The translations under genes and the position numbers were made by a program. From Candidatus Poribacteria bacterium (GTDB lineage Bacteria > Poribacteria > WGA-4E > WGA-3G): DNA of 64,000 nucleotides. Below are positions 34,051-42,580 of this stretch, piece by piece; positions within the stretch are counted from its first letter, which is position 1, and each line of letters starts with the position of its first letter. The notes beneath the pieces are model-generated. The model did not search any database. It was not told the origin of the DNA and was given only the letters and a program-made list of their open reading frames with translations. The stretch covers positions 1-64,000 of the forward strand of contig JAJECK010000085.1 in the NCBI GenBank assembly GCA_022822085.1, in the 5' to 3' direction.

Positions 34051-35367
34051 ATGCGAAAACCCAACATCGTCATTTATCTATCTGATGATCATGGATGGGA
34101 ATACCTCGGTTGCTATGGAAACGCAGACATCCAGACACCAAATTTAGACCGCATTGCTGAAGAGGGGATGCGTTTTACACATGCATTTACACCGACACCG
34201 ACATGTGCCCCTTCACGTTCCACACTATACACAGGTCTATATCCCGCCCGACACGGTGCAATGGGAAATCACACTGAATGCCATTCAACAATTGAGACAT
34301 TACCAAAACTGCTTAGAAAACTCGGTTACCGTGTAGCCATTGCAGGAAAAACGCATGTCAAACCAGAAGAACTATTTGACTTTGAATATATCGGTGGATT
34401 TCTGCCTAAACGTGAAGAACACCGTCGAAAATATCGTGCAGAAGGACTTGATACCGCTCCTGTTGAAGACTTCCTATCTTCACATCATAAGGAAAATCCA
34501 GATCAACCGATCTGTCTCATTCTCGGCGATAGCAACCCACATGTCACCTGGGAACCGAACAAAATGTATGATCCGGACGCATTGAGTCTACCTCCTTACA
34601 TCGCTGATACTCCGATTACACGCAAAGCACTTGCAAACTACTATCAAGACATTACAACGATGGATAGTCGTATCGGTGATATTGACGAAATGTTAGAAGA
34701 ATATGGATATACAGACAATACACTGTTTATTTATACAACCGATCACGGTTCTGAGTGGCCCCATTGTAAATGGACGTTGTATGATGCTGGTATTCGTCTA
34801 CCGTTTATGGCAAGATGGCACGGGGAAATACCAGCTGCAACCGTCATTGATGCGATGCTTTCGCATGTTGACTTCTTACCGACGCTTATAGACATTGCAG
34901 GTGGTGAACCGTCAAAGCAGATGGATGGTAGAAGTTTTAAAAGAGTTTTGTATGGACAACAACAGACATTCCGTGATAAAATATACGGAACGCACACACG
35001 CGATGGGAACATGAACGTCTTTCCACAAAGGTGTGTCCGTGACAATCATTACAAATATATTTTGAACCTAATGCCTGAAAATAGATGGACTACGCATTTT
35101 ACTGAGGTAGAAGGTATACCTGAAAGTCATGCTGAAGTATGGAACAGTTGGGTAGAAAAGGCAAAAAGCGATCCAAAGACTGCAGAACTCGTATATCGGA
35201 CACAACATCACCCAGTTGAGGAACTGTATGATGTACATGCAGATCCGGACGAATTCAATAATATAGTATTTGAGGAAACATCGTCCTCCATTCTTGAAAA
35301 GATGCGTGCGGATGTTCAAAAATGGATGCAATCACAAGGAGATGAAGGGAAACCCGAAAATGAATAA
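34051..35367 (+). CDS. Sulfatase (formylglycine-dependent)
   Basis: The start at 34051 follows the PhyH stop by 3 bp. Type I sulfatase signature 'TCAPSRSTLYTG' with the modified residue C52 in C-x-P-S-R. Metal residues are D12-D13 in 'LSDDHGWEYLG' and 'TTDHGSEW' further on; 'AIAGKTHV' has the active-site Lys. The 438 residues end with the usual 'EELYDVHADPDEFNNI'. No signal peptide is present, so it is cytoplasmic or exported by another route. It hydrolyses sulfate esters of glycans or lipids. It requires a formylglycine-generating or anSME enzyme, which is not in the window. Confidence 0.92.
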   Translation: MRKPNIVIYLSDDHGWEYLGCYGNADIQTPNLDRIAEEGMRFTHAFTPTPTCAPSRSTLYTGLYPARHGAMGNHTECHSTIETLPKLLRKLGYRVAIAGKTHVKPEELFDFEYIGGFLPKREEHRRKYRAEGLDTAPVEDFLSSHHKENPDQPICLILGDSNPHVTWEPNKMYDPDALSLPPYIADTPITRKALANYYQDITTMDSRIGDIDEMLEEYGYTDNTLFIYTTDHGSEWPHCKWTLYDAGIRLPFMARWHGEIPAATVIDAMLSHVDFLPTLIDIAGGEPSKQMDGRSFKRVLYGQQQTFRDKIYGTHTRDGNMNVFPQRCVRDNHYKYILNLMPENRWTTHFTEVEGIPESHAEVWNSWVEKAKSDPKTAELVYRTQHHPVEELYDVHADPDEFNNIVFEETSSSILEKMRADVQKWMQSQGDEGKPENE

Positions 35368-35947
35368 TAAATACAATAATAAAATCATCTATAGTGTCAT
35401 TTTACTCATGACATTTACATTTATGGCCTGCCTGGATTCAGATAATCTCAGCAATATTCTAAGTCAACTACCGAAAGAGAAAGGTGAAGGATTAGCAATT
35501 GGTGCTACTGCCCCCGCATTTTCACTACCTGATGCCGATGAAAAATCGCATGAACTGTCTGATTATGCAGGACAGAAAGTAGTTCTTGTCTTTTTTGCTA
35601 CTGAAGGCTGAACTGTTTGCCGAGGACAACTCGTTGAGTTGCAAAGTGGATATCAAAATATAAAATCGGCTGGTGCTGCTGAGTTAATTGCCATCAGCAG
35701 TGATACTGTAGTCGGTATTCGTGGATTGCGCCATGAGGAAGGAATTGATTATCTGCTTCTTTCCGATGGTGACGTAGAAACCATTGATATGTACAACGTA
35801 CGCGAAACAAGCGGAAATCCTTTTTTAGCACGTCCAGCCACCTTCATTATCAATGAAAGCGGCAAAGTGGCATGGGTAGACCTTGGCGATAGATTTGGTC
35901 ATCGTACAAGATCAGGCCAGATAATCAAGGCATTGAACGATCTGTAG
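35360..35947 (+). CDS. Redoxin/AhpC-TSA-like lipoprotein with in-frame UGA (putative selenoprotein)
   Basis: The start at 35360 ('aaggga' upstream) overlaps the sulfatase end by 8 bp. A lipoprotein-type signal ends 'FTFMAC'. A thioredoxin-fold redoxin follows: 'GATAPAFSLPDADEKSHELS', 'VVLVFFATEGUTVCRGQL', 'ELIAISSDT' and 'RPATFIINESGKVAWV'. TGA at 35609-35611 (residue 84) takes the place of the first Cys of the family's CxxC ('WCPxCRxQL'). The downstream half (ORF 35639-35947) completes the fold without interruption, 195 residues in total. A perfect SECIS-like hairpin follows. It is likely a membrane-anchored Sec peroxidase or reductase outside the inner membrane. Confidence 0.87.
35627..35641 (+). 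promoter_or_regulatory. SECIS-like hairpin of the redoxin gene
   Basis: RNA CAACUC-GUU-GAGUUG: a perfect 6-bp stem with loop GUU. The loop G is at +22 after the UGA, as required of bacterial SECIS elements. Confidence 0.82.
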
Positions 35948-35963
35948 ATTAGAATGTAACTAA

Positions 35964-35991
35964 AAAAGGGCAGAGAAGTCTCTGCCCTTTT
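35964..35991. terminator. Bidirectional rho-independent terminator
   Basis: AAAAGGGCAGAGA / TCTCTGCCCTTTT with a very short loop and T/A runs on both sides. It closes the PhyH-sulfatase-redoxin operon and the convergent LamG gene. Confidence 0.9.
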
Positions 35992-36008
35992 CCTAACCAT
36001 ACCTAACC

Positions 36009-36788
36009 CTATTGTTTACGGTTAGTCTTAATGGCACCCCATGTCGTAGCCAATTTTTCTGCAGGTTCAACTGGCAAGAAAGCACCATCCTTAATTGAGT
36101 TTATTTCGGCTTCAGTTATGACGCGATTGAAGAGAAACACCTCGTCAATAGTGCCAGTGAAAAATTCTAGTCCGGGGTGTCTTGCACCGACCATAATTGA
36201 ACCGCCTATCTGTATTATTTCAGGTGGTTTTGCACCACCGCCTACTCTTCTTCCATCATAGTAAATACTAACATCCTTGTCTATATCATGCGTTACAGTA
36301 ATATGTACCCAGTCTTGTGGTTGATTCTCATCAGTAATTCCTTTCTGTGCCCACCCTGGTGCTTTAGACCAAAGATATGTCTTTCCTGTATTGTTATTGA
36401 AAATAGTTGCCCATACAAGTTCACCAGCAGATACCATATAGTTCCATTCTGCAACTTGATTATCTCCACGTTTAACCCAAAATGCAATTGAAAACTTTTC
36501 ACGCAGTTGTAAAATATCGTTAATAGGTACCTTCACATATTGACTCTTTGTACCGTCAAACTCAAGTGCTTTTCCGCCATATTGTCCATCAACCGATTTC
36601 GGATTTGCCACAAGTTCACCATCATTCCCATGTTGGGATCCGTCTTTGGCAGCGTCTCCATTTCTTTCATCAAAAGATAGATATAGCACGAGTGATTTAT
36701 CGTCTAAACCTGCATGTGAAGCAAATGGTATGGCGAACAGTGTCAATATTGTCAAGAATACTGCAATGATATTTATCTGTTTTAACAC
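36009..36788 (-). CDS. Secreted LamG-domain protein with TWG tail
   Basis: A GTG start at 36788 follows a strong 'aaggagg'. Signal peptide 'MLKQINIIAVFLTILTLFAIPFASHA' and a concanavalin A-like LamG domain: 'LVLYLSFDERNGDAAKDGSQ', 'FSIAFWVKRGD', 'DWVHITVTHDID' and 'GTIDEVFLFNRVITEAEI'. It ends 'EKLATTWGAIKTNRKQ', resembling the tail of the TolB-like protein at 25337. It likely binds carbohydrate outside the cell. At 259 aa it is a single domain. It is convergent with the redoxin operon across a shared terminator. Confidence 0.9.
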   Translation of the reverse strand: MLKQINIIAVFLTILTLFAIPFASHAGLDDKSLVLYLSFDERNGDAAKDGSQHGNDGELVANPKSVDGQYGGKALEFDGTKSQYVKVPINDILQLREKFSIAFWVKRGDNQVAEWNYMVSAGELVWATIFNNNTGKTYLWSKAPGWAQKGITDENQPQDWVHITVTHDIDKDVSIYYDGRRVGGGAKPPEIIQIGGSIMVGARHPGLEFFTGTIDEVFLFNRVITEAEINSIKDGAFLPVEPAEKLATTWGAIKTNRKQ

Positions 36789-36877
36789 TGTAGTTTCCTC
36801 CTTACATTATGATTTTTATTCTATACTCGTTAACATTATTTTTCTACACACCTGAAACTTCGTAACCACATAATAAT

Positions 36878-38620
36878 TTAACATGCACCACACTTTTTGC
36901 ATACTGTGGTATCACATTCACTTGTCATGAACCCTTTTTCATATTTGTTATGTTCAAGTTGTAAGAATTGAGGTTTAACATTTAGGTCAAGGTGGTCCCA
37001 AGGATTTATTTCACTGAAACTTCGTTTTCGTAATGCATAAAAATCTGGGGCTAATCCGTGTGTTCGGAATGCATTATTCCAAGAGTTACCATTTGCAAGT
37101 TCTAAAATAACTTTCCCAAGTCGCCGGTCTCCTCGTGCGAAAACTGCTTCTTGATGTGCCATCCGCGCGCTGGCAGAGGATACTTTAATACTCCCAAGAC
37201 TATTTATCTCACGTTTTAGATATTCAAGTTTTTTAGCAATTGTCTTAGGTGGTTCCATTGCAACCCATTGAAATGGTGTATGCGGTTTTGGCACCATTGG
37301 TGATATGGTAAAACTGATCCGACCAATCTTCCCAGATCGCTTTGCATGTGGCAATAGGAGTGTTCGCATCTCTTTTGCCATTTCAGCAATCGCGGTTACA
37401 TCTGCTGGAGTTTCATTAGGAACACCTATGAGGAAATATAGCCGTAGATTGAGTATATCGCGTTTCAACGCCTCTTCAAATACGTGATAGAGTCTTTCTC
37501 TTGGAATTGCTTTGTTTACGACTTTTTGTAAATTTTCAGTTGCAACTTCGGGGGCAATGGTGATAGTGCCTTGTTCACTATCGGCAAGGGCATCGAGTAA
37601 TGGGGTTTCAACGGTTTCAGCACGTAGCGAGGCACATGAAATACGGTATCCTCTATCAACCAATCCTGAAGCGATTTCGTTAATCTGCGGATGATCAGAG
37701 ATAGATGCGCCAACTAATCCGATTCTATCAGTAATTCCTCTCGCTTTTTCTGCCAAGGCAAGCGTGTTTTCAACAGAACGGTGTCTTGGCCATCTTCGTG
37801 CGTAATCAGCAACACAGAAACGACACTGCCTGCCACATCCACGGACAATTTCAATCAGATGCGCGTTAGAAAATTCAGTATTTGGCGTATGTATGTGTGT
37901 GCACGTTTCTACATCATCCAGAACTGGTACAGCTGCAGCACTTACTTTTGAAGGGAAACTTGACTTTGCGCGTATGTTCTGAACAGTGCCATCATCTTTG
38001 TATGCAACATCATAAAAACTGGGAACATAGAAACCGGGTTCTTTGCCGAGGGATTCTAATAGGTCTTGCTTTGGTGAATTTGACATTTTCCATTCATGGA
38101 ATTTATCCATGAGTGTATGGATTGTCAATTCTGCTTCACCTACGACAAAGACATCAATAAAATCTGCCAGCGGCTCGGGATTATACGATATGTTTATTCC
38201 ACCAGCGATGATAAGCGGATCCCAATCAGTTCGTTCTTTAGCAAGTTGCGGGATGTTGCCTAATGCCAAAGCGCGTGCAATATTTATGTAGTCTGACTCA
38301 AAGGAAACTGAAAATCCTACAATATCAAAAGAATGCAATGGTGTTTGCGTTTCTAAAGAGAAAAGAGGAATATTCTTTTTTTCGAGTTCTCTAACATATT
38401 TAGGTTCAGGTATAAATACGCGTTCACAGGCAGTATCATTACGCCTATTCAATGTTGCATGGATAACCTGAACACCTAAACTAGACATGCCGAGTAGATA
38501 TGTGCCTGGGTAAACCAGTGCAAACCTATTTGATTTGCGGAAGTAGGAAGTTGTCCGATGACTTTCAACAGCGTGTCTTTCAGTATGCCATAACTGTTGA
38601 GTATGTTCGCGTAAATCCAA
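36878..38620 (-). CDS. Radical SAM protein with B12-binding-like N-terminus
   Basis: 580 residues. The N-terminal half resembles the B12-binding-like region of TIGR03960-type proteins ('YPGTYLLGMSSLGVQVIHATLNRR', 'DIVGFSVSFESDYINIARAL', 'FVVGEAE'). A radical SAM core follows with the 4Fe-4S motif CxxxCxxC in 'GCGRQCRFCVADYARR' and 'NLRLYFLIGVPNETPADV'. The C-terminus has 'CDTTVCKKCGAC', possibly a second cluster. The substrate is unknown; related genes are often near ribosome or RNase G genes. It begins 44 bp after ftsZ and is probably read from the dcw transcript. Confidence 0.85.
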   Translation of the reverse strand: MDLREHTQQLWHTERHAVESHRTTSYFRKSNRFALVYPGTYLLGMSSLGVQVIHATLNRRNDTACERVFIPEPKYVRELEKKNIPLFSLETQTPLHSFDIVGFSVSFESDYINIARALALGNIPQLAKERTDWDPLIIAGGINISYNPEPLADFIDVFVVGEAELTIHTLMDKFHEWKMSNSPKQDLLESLGKEPGFYVPSFYDVAYKDDGTVQNIRAKSSFPSKVSAAAVPVLDDVETCTHIHTPNTEFSNAHLIEIVRGCGRQCRFCVADYARRWPRHRSVENTLALAEKARGITDRIGLVGASISDHPQINEIASGLVDRGYRISCASLRAETVETPLLDALADSEQGTITIAPEVATENLQKVVNKAIPRERLYHVFEEALKRDILNLRLYFLIGVPNETPADVTAIAEMAKEMRTLLLPHAKRSGKIGRISFTISPMVPKPHTPFQWVAMEPPKTIAKKLEYLKREINSLGSIKVSSASARMAHQEAVFARGDRRLGKVILELANGNSWNNAFRTHGLAPDFYALRKRSFSEINPWDHLDLNVKPQFLQLEHNKYEKGFMTSECDTTVCKKCGAC

Positions 38621-38664
38621 TTGTACCTCTCGTTGTATAGATGAATCGTATAGAATATCTATAC

Positions 38665-39975
38665 TTATCTGCGTTTATCCCTTTTTTGTTGAACCCGTAG
38701 GAATGACGGAATATCCCACTGTTTTTCTTGGTTCTGTTCCTGTTCGTCATTGGTCGCTTGTTCATCATTTTCTGGCTGTTCTTGACCACCTCGCGGGGGT
38801 GCTTGTCTCTGTGAATTTGCAGGTCGTGGTGTTGTTCCTGTTCCTCTTTCTTGTGGTTGTCTTTCCCATGCATTGCGCTGAGAACCAACTTGATTCCTTC
38901 TACCACCTGCAGCCTCATTATTTCGAACACGGCTGCTCTGTAGCATTGGATTTGGTTGGCCATGGCGATTTCCCCCTCCTCCCTGTCTCTGAATAATGTT
39001 AGGATCAGAAGGTGGGTCAAATCCTGTTGCAATTACAGTGACACTAACTTCATCCTTGAGTTCCAATTCTTCTCTATAAACCAACCCGAAGATAGGTTCT
39101 GCATCTTGTGATGCCTCACCAATTACTCGCATCGTTTCATCCAGTTCTGCCATAGTGAAATCAGGAGGCGAAGTGATATTGACGATCATCCCAATAGCTC
39201 CAGAAATGCTGGTTTCCTCAAGCAAAGGTGATGAAATAGCACGTTCTGCCGCTGCTGCAGCACGATTATCACCAGTTGCACGTCCCATACCCATCAATGC
39301 TGTTCCGGCATCACGCATTACGGTTTCTACATCTGCAAAGTCTACATTAATTTCACCAGCTTCAGTTATAATATCAGAGATGCTTTGAACACCTCGTAAT
39401 AAGATTTCATCTCCATATCTAAATGCTTCTTGTATGGGGAGTTTTCTATCATAATTGTCAATCAACCTTTGGTTCGGTACAACGATAACCGAGTCAACAC
39501 TGTTGCGTAGTTCTGAAATTCCCAATTCAGCGTTTTCTGCACGTTTTCTACCTTCAAAATTGAAAGGTCGTGTTACGACACCAATAGTCAATGCTTGTTT
39601 TTCTTTTGCCAAGGCTGCGATTATAGGTGCTGCACCTGTACCGGTCCCACCGCCCATACCTGCTGCGACAAAGACCATGTTTGCGGAATCTACGATATCT
39701 TGTAAGATTTCTCGAGATTCATCAGCAGCTCTTGCCCCAATCTCCGGATTAGAACCAGCACCCAATCCTTTTGTTGTGTTCTCGCCGATCTTAATTTGTG
39801 TTGCACCATGGCAGGTACTAAGTGCTTGTTGATCTGTGTTAACTGCATAAAACTCAATGCCTGTGAGACCTGCTTCAATCATTCGTCTCACAGCATTTCC
39901 ACCGCCTCCGCCCACACCAATAACCTTAATTTTTGCGCTTGCATTATCAAATTCTTCTTGTTCAAAATCTATCAT
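38665..39975 (-). CDS. ftsZ: Cell division protein FtsZ
   Basis: 436-aa tubulin homolog that forms the division ring. N-terminal 'GVGGGGGNAVRRMIE', tubulin signature 'GGGTGTGAAP' (108-117), T7 loop region 'NVDFADVETVM', then a long Gln/Arg/Asn-rich disordered linker (~330-420) and the conserved C-terminal peptide 'WDIPSFLRVQQKR', which binds FtsA. A promoter in the 407-bp ftsA-ftsZ gap (40265-40293) suggests separate extra transcription. Confidence 0.97.
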   Translation of the reverse strand: MIDFEQEEFDNASAKIKVIGVGGGGGNAVRRMIEAGLTGIEFYAVNTDQQALSTCHGATQIKIGENTTKGLGAGSNPEIGARAADESREILQDIVDSANMVFVAAGMGGGTGTGAAPIIAALAKEKQALTIGVVTRPFNFEGRKRAENAELGISELRNSVDSVIVVPNQRLIDNYDRKLPIQEAFRYGDEILLRGVQSISDIITEAGEINVDFADVETVMRDAGTALMGMGRATGDNRAAAAAERAISSPLLEETSISGAIGMIVNITSPPDFTMAELDETMRVIGEASQDAEPIFGLVYREELELKDEVSVTVIATGFDPPSDPNIIQRQGGGGNRHGQPNPMLQSSRVRNNEAAGGRRNQVGSQRNAWERQPQERGTGTTPRPANSQRQAPPRGGQEQPENDEQATNDEQEQNQEKQWDIPSFLRVQQKRDKRR

Positions 39976-40382
39976 CTTAATTTTTAGCCACCTATGTATA
40001 ACTCATCCTTCGGTGCTTTCACAACATAAACTCCATAAGTTTTGTTGTGGAATGTGTTTTACCTACGGCAACATAATTCCTCCTTCACTTGAAGTTTCAT
40101 ACGATTACTACTAACAATGTGTAATTTTAACAATGTGTAATTTACCACGAATGTAATGCCTCTACTCAGATGCTATTTTGTGTAATGTCATTGAACTGAA
40201 TTATTTAATATTTGATCTATATCACTTCAAGTATTTTCATAGGTATGTAATAAAAGTGTAATTTATTATACATATATTAAGTAATTTAGTCAATACATAG
40301 AGTCCTGTAGGCTTTTATATTTAATACCTTGTATGATATATGTATCATATAATTAATAATTTTTACTTCAGGTTTATTGCAT
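39976..40382. other. Long ftsA-ftsZ intergenic region
   Basis: 407 bp without a gene. It holds a strong minus-strand promoter (40265-40293), a tandem 'TAACAATGTGTAATTT' pair near 40115-40145 and an 'ATGATATATGTATCAT' near-palindrome at ~40335. It looks like the regulatory leader of ftsZ. Confidence 0.6.
40265..40293 (-). promoter_or_regulatory. Sigma70-like promoter for ftsZ
   Basis: On the minus strand: TTGACT, 17 bp, perfect TATAAT. It implies a ~280-nt leader before ftsZ. Confidence 0.68.
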
Positions 40383-41618
40383 TTAGTAACCGAACCACTC
40401 TTTTATAATTCTGAAAACCCCACCCATTGGACTTAGACTGCGTCTCAATACTTGTGCTTGCTTTTCTTCCCGTCGTAATGATTCTCCAAACATTGCTAGG
40501 CCTATGCTTGTTGAAAACATTGGATAATTTACTCGGTCAGTCAATCCTTTTAATTCCAGTGGATAACCTACTTGGACGCGCAGCTGCAAAATCTCTTCAG
40601 CAAGTTCAGTTAAACCATCCATGAGTGCTGTCCCACCTGTTAGGACAAGTCCTGCCGGAAGCTGCATATCACTTATTTCTTTTGCAATTTCTTCAAGAAT
40701 TTCTACCATTCGGTATTCTATGATTTGTGCCAATTCCAGACGACTGATGAATCTTGGTGGTGATGAATCCATTGTTATCGGGACCGGGTTTGAATCCTCT
40801 TCTGTTACCCATTGTGTCCAAGCACATCCTCTATGCAGCTTTAGTTCTTCTGCCATTGGGAGAGTTACTTTCAGATATTGTGCGATATCATTTGTTACGT
40901 GTTGTCCACCCACAGGAAAGACTGCAATATGTTCAATTGCGTCTTCTTTATAAACTATGATGTCGGTTGTTTGGTCACCAATATCTGCGAGGGCAATACC
41001 GACTTCACGTTCATCTCTCTTAAGTACCGATTTTGCTGAAGCAAGTGGAGATACTGTAAGAGTTTCGACACTTGGAATATCTGCACTTTCTACACTGTTC
41101 AACAGACTTTGGATTCCACTTGTATTTGCAGTGATGATATAAGCGTTTGCTTCTAACCGTGAACCTGGCATTCCTATTGGTTCATTACTCTTAGTGATCA
41201 TGTCAATAACAAAGTTCTGTTCCAAAACATGTAGAATATCCTGTCCATCTGGAATAGGTGCTATGCTCCTTGCTGATTGGACTGCTCTATCCACATCATC
41301 CTTTATTATTTGTGAAGCATTTTTAACTGTTATGACACCGCGTGATGTCTGCCCGACAACATGTTCACCAGAAATTCCCAAACATACGGACTCAATGTTA
41401 ACCCCTGCCATGAGTTCTGCTTCAGAAATCGCTTGTCGAATCGCTTCGGCAGTAGAATTAATGTCTACTACAACACCTCTTCTCAAACCTTTTGAGTTTG
41501 CAGCGCCGACACCAATAATTTTCATCTGTCCATCCAAGCTCGGTATTGTATGGCATACCACAGCTGAGATCTTGCTTGAGCCTATATCTAATCCGGTGAT
41601 AATGGTTCCTTTTGCCAT
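40383..41618 (-). CDS. ftsA: Cell division protein FtsA
   Basis: 411-aa actin-like ATPase that anchors FtsZ to the membrane. Starts 'ITGLDIGSSKISAVVC' (phosphate 1), with the SHS2 insertion, 'IALADIGDQTTDIIVYK' (phosphate 2), 'LVLTGGTALMDGL' (adenosine motif), and a C-terminal amphipathic helix ending 'FRIIKEWFGY' for membrane binding. It follows ftsQ without a gap, with ribosome site 'aggaggtga' inside ftsQ. Confidence 0.96.
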   Translation of the reverse strand: MAKGTIITGLDIGSSKISAVVCHTIPSLDGQMKIIGVGAANSKGLRRGVVVDINSTAEAIRQAISEAELMAGVNIESVCLGISGEHVVGQTSRGVITVKNASQIIKDDVDRAVQSARSIAPIPDGQDILHVLEQNFVIDMITKSNEPIGMPGSRLEANAYIITANTSGIQSLLNSVESADIPSVETLTVSPLASAKSVLKRDEREVGIALADIGDQTTDIIVYKEDAIEHIAVFPVGGQHVTNDIAQYLKVTLPMAEELKLHRGCAWTQWVTEEDSNPVPITMDSSPPRFISRLELAQIIEYRMVEILEEIAKEISDMQLPAGLVLTGGTALMDGLTELAEEILQLRVQVGYPLELKGLTDRVNYPMFSTSIGLAMFGESLRREEKQAQVLRRSLSPMGGVFRIIKEWFGY

Positions 41619-42566
41619 CTATCTGCTGTCACCTCCTATAAATAGTGTATCTTCATATCTGCAATCTAAATATGTATATTGTTCTGGTAATTGTTTAACT
41701 TTTTTGCCTTTTGGATTTTTAATATAGAGATTATACTTTTGTTGTTGAAGCATGAGAAGTCCATTTTGCTTAATAAACAGTCCTACATTATGAAGACCGG
41801 TTTCAAGCATATCAGATGAAATCCATACAGGCATAGGTAAATTTTTTATATCAATTATTATTTTATCTGACACTCTGGCATCAATGCTCTTCAAGATTTT
41901 TCTCATTTCAGGCTTTTTGGCATTTATGTGTTTCAAAATCTGAATACCACGATGTGTTGTTCCGGACTTAATCTGCTTTCCAACTTTAGGGATATGTATT
42001 CCCTCATCCAAAATAAGTGTCAGGTGTGTTAATTTTTCATTTTTAATTGATTCTAACACATGACCTACTTCATCTATCAAGTAAAATGATTCAGACATTT
42101 GGTTTACATTTGTATTTTTCTTCTCTATGTCGTTTAATTTCCCATCTGACGATACTATATATTTTACCCGTGCAAATGGTTTTCGTTCTGTTATTTCAAC
42201 AGACAATTGTCGTTTGGCATAATTTTTTGATACATAGGCATCCTTGATATAACTTAAGTTGTCTTTTAAATATGTGGAAGTTTTAGATTCAGTGTCTGTA
42301 ATTATATTTTGAAGGTTATCTCCTAATACATCAAAAATATGTCCTTCAGTATAGTGAGAATTACCTGTAAGATTTATATTTACATGAACATGTTTAAAAT
42401 CGAACAATCCTACAAATAATTTCATTAGGAACATTAGCGTTACAACAAAGGTACCATAGATTATCAATCTTCTGGTCCGATATCTTGGTGTTCGTATCCT
42501 TTTCGGTTTAAATATACGGTGTTGAGGACCATCATTTCTCCGTTTTCTAACATTTGTGGTATTCAT
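41619..42566 (-). CDS. ftsQ: Cell division protein FtsQ/DivIB
   Basis: 315 residues: basic cytoplasmic N-terminus, a single TM ('LIIYGTFVVTLMFLMKLFVGLF' ~33-55), a POTRA domain ('VNINLTGNSHYTEGHIFDVLG') and an FtsQ beta domain ('AYVSKNYAKRQLSVEITERKPFA'). Sequence similarity is weak, as usual for FtsQ; the position between murC and ftsA supports the call. It links the early and late divisome in the periplasm. A charged insert follows the 'PFARVKYIVSSDGKLND' strand. Confidence 0.88.
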   Translation of the reverse strand: MNTTNVRKRRNDGPQHRIFKPKRIRTPRYRTRRLIIYGTFVVTLMFLMKLFVGLFDFKHVHVNINLTGNSHYTEGHIFDVLGDNLQNIITDTESKTSTYLKDNLSYIKDAYVSKNYAKRQLSVEITERKPFARVKYIVSSDGKLNDIEKKNTNVNQMSESFYLIDEVGHVLESIKNEKLTHLTLILDEGIHIPKVGKQIKSGTTHRGIQILKHINAKKPEMRKILKSIDARVSDKIIIDIKNLPMPVWISSDMLETGLHNVGLFIKQNGLLMLQQQKYNLYIKNPKGKKVKQLPEQYTYLDCRYEDTLFIGGDSR

Positions 42567-42580
42567 TATTTACAACTCAT

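Noticed and set aside
30468-35947. TGA recoded as Trp (alternative genetic code)
   Set aside because: Several normal genes end in TGA (for example 1475, 9271 and 13870), and Trp is coded by TGG throughout. Only three TGA codons are read through, all at CxxC positions with hairpins.
38580-39032. 150-aa minus ORF
   Set aside because: A shadow frame of the low-complexity FtsZ linker.
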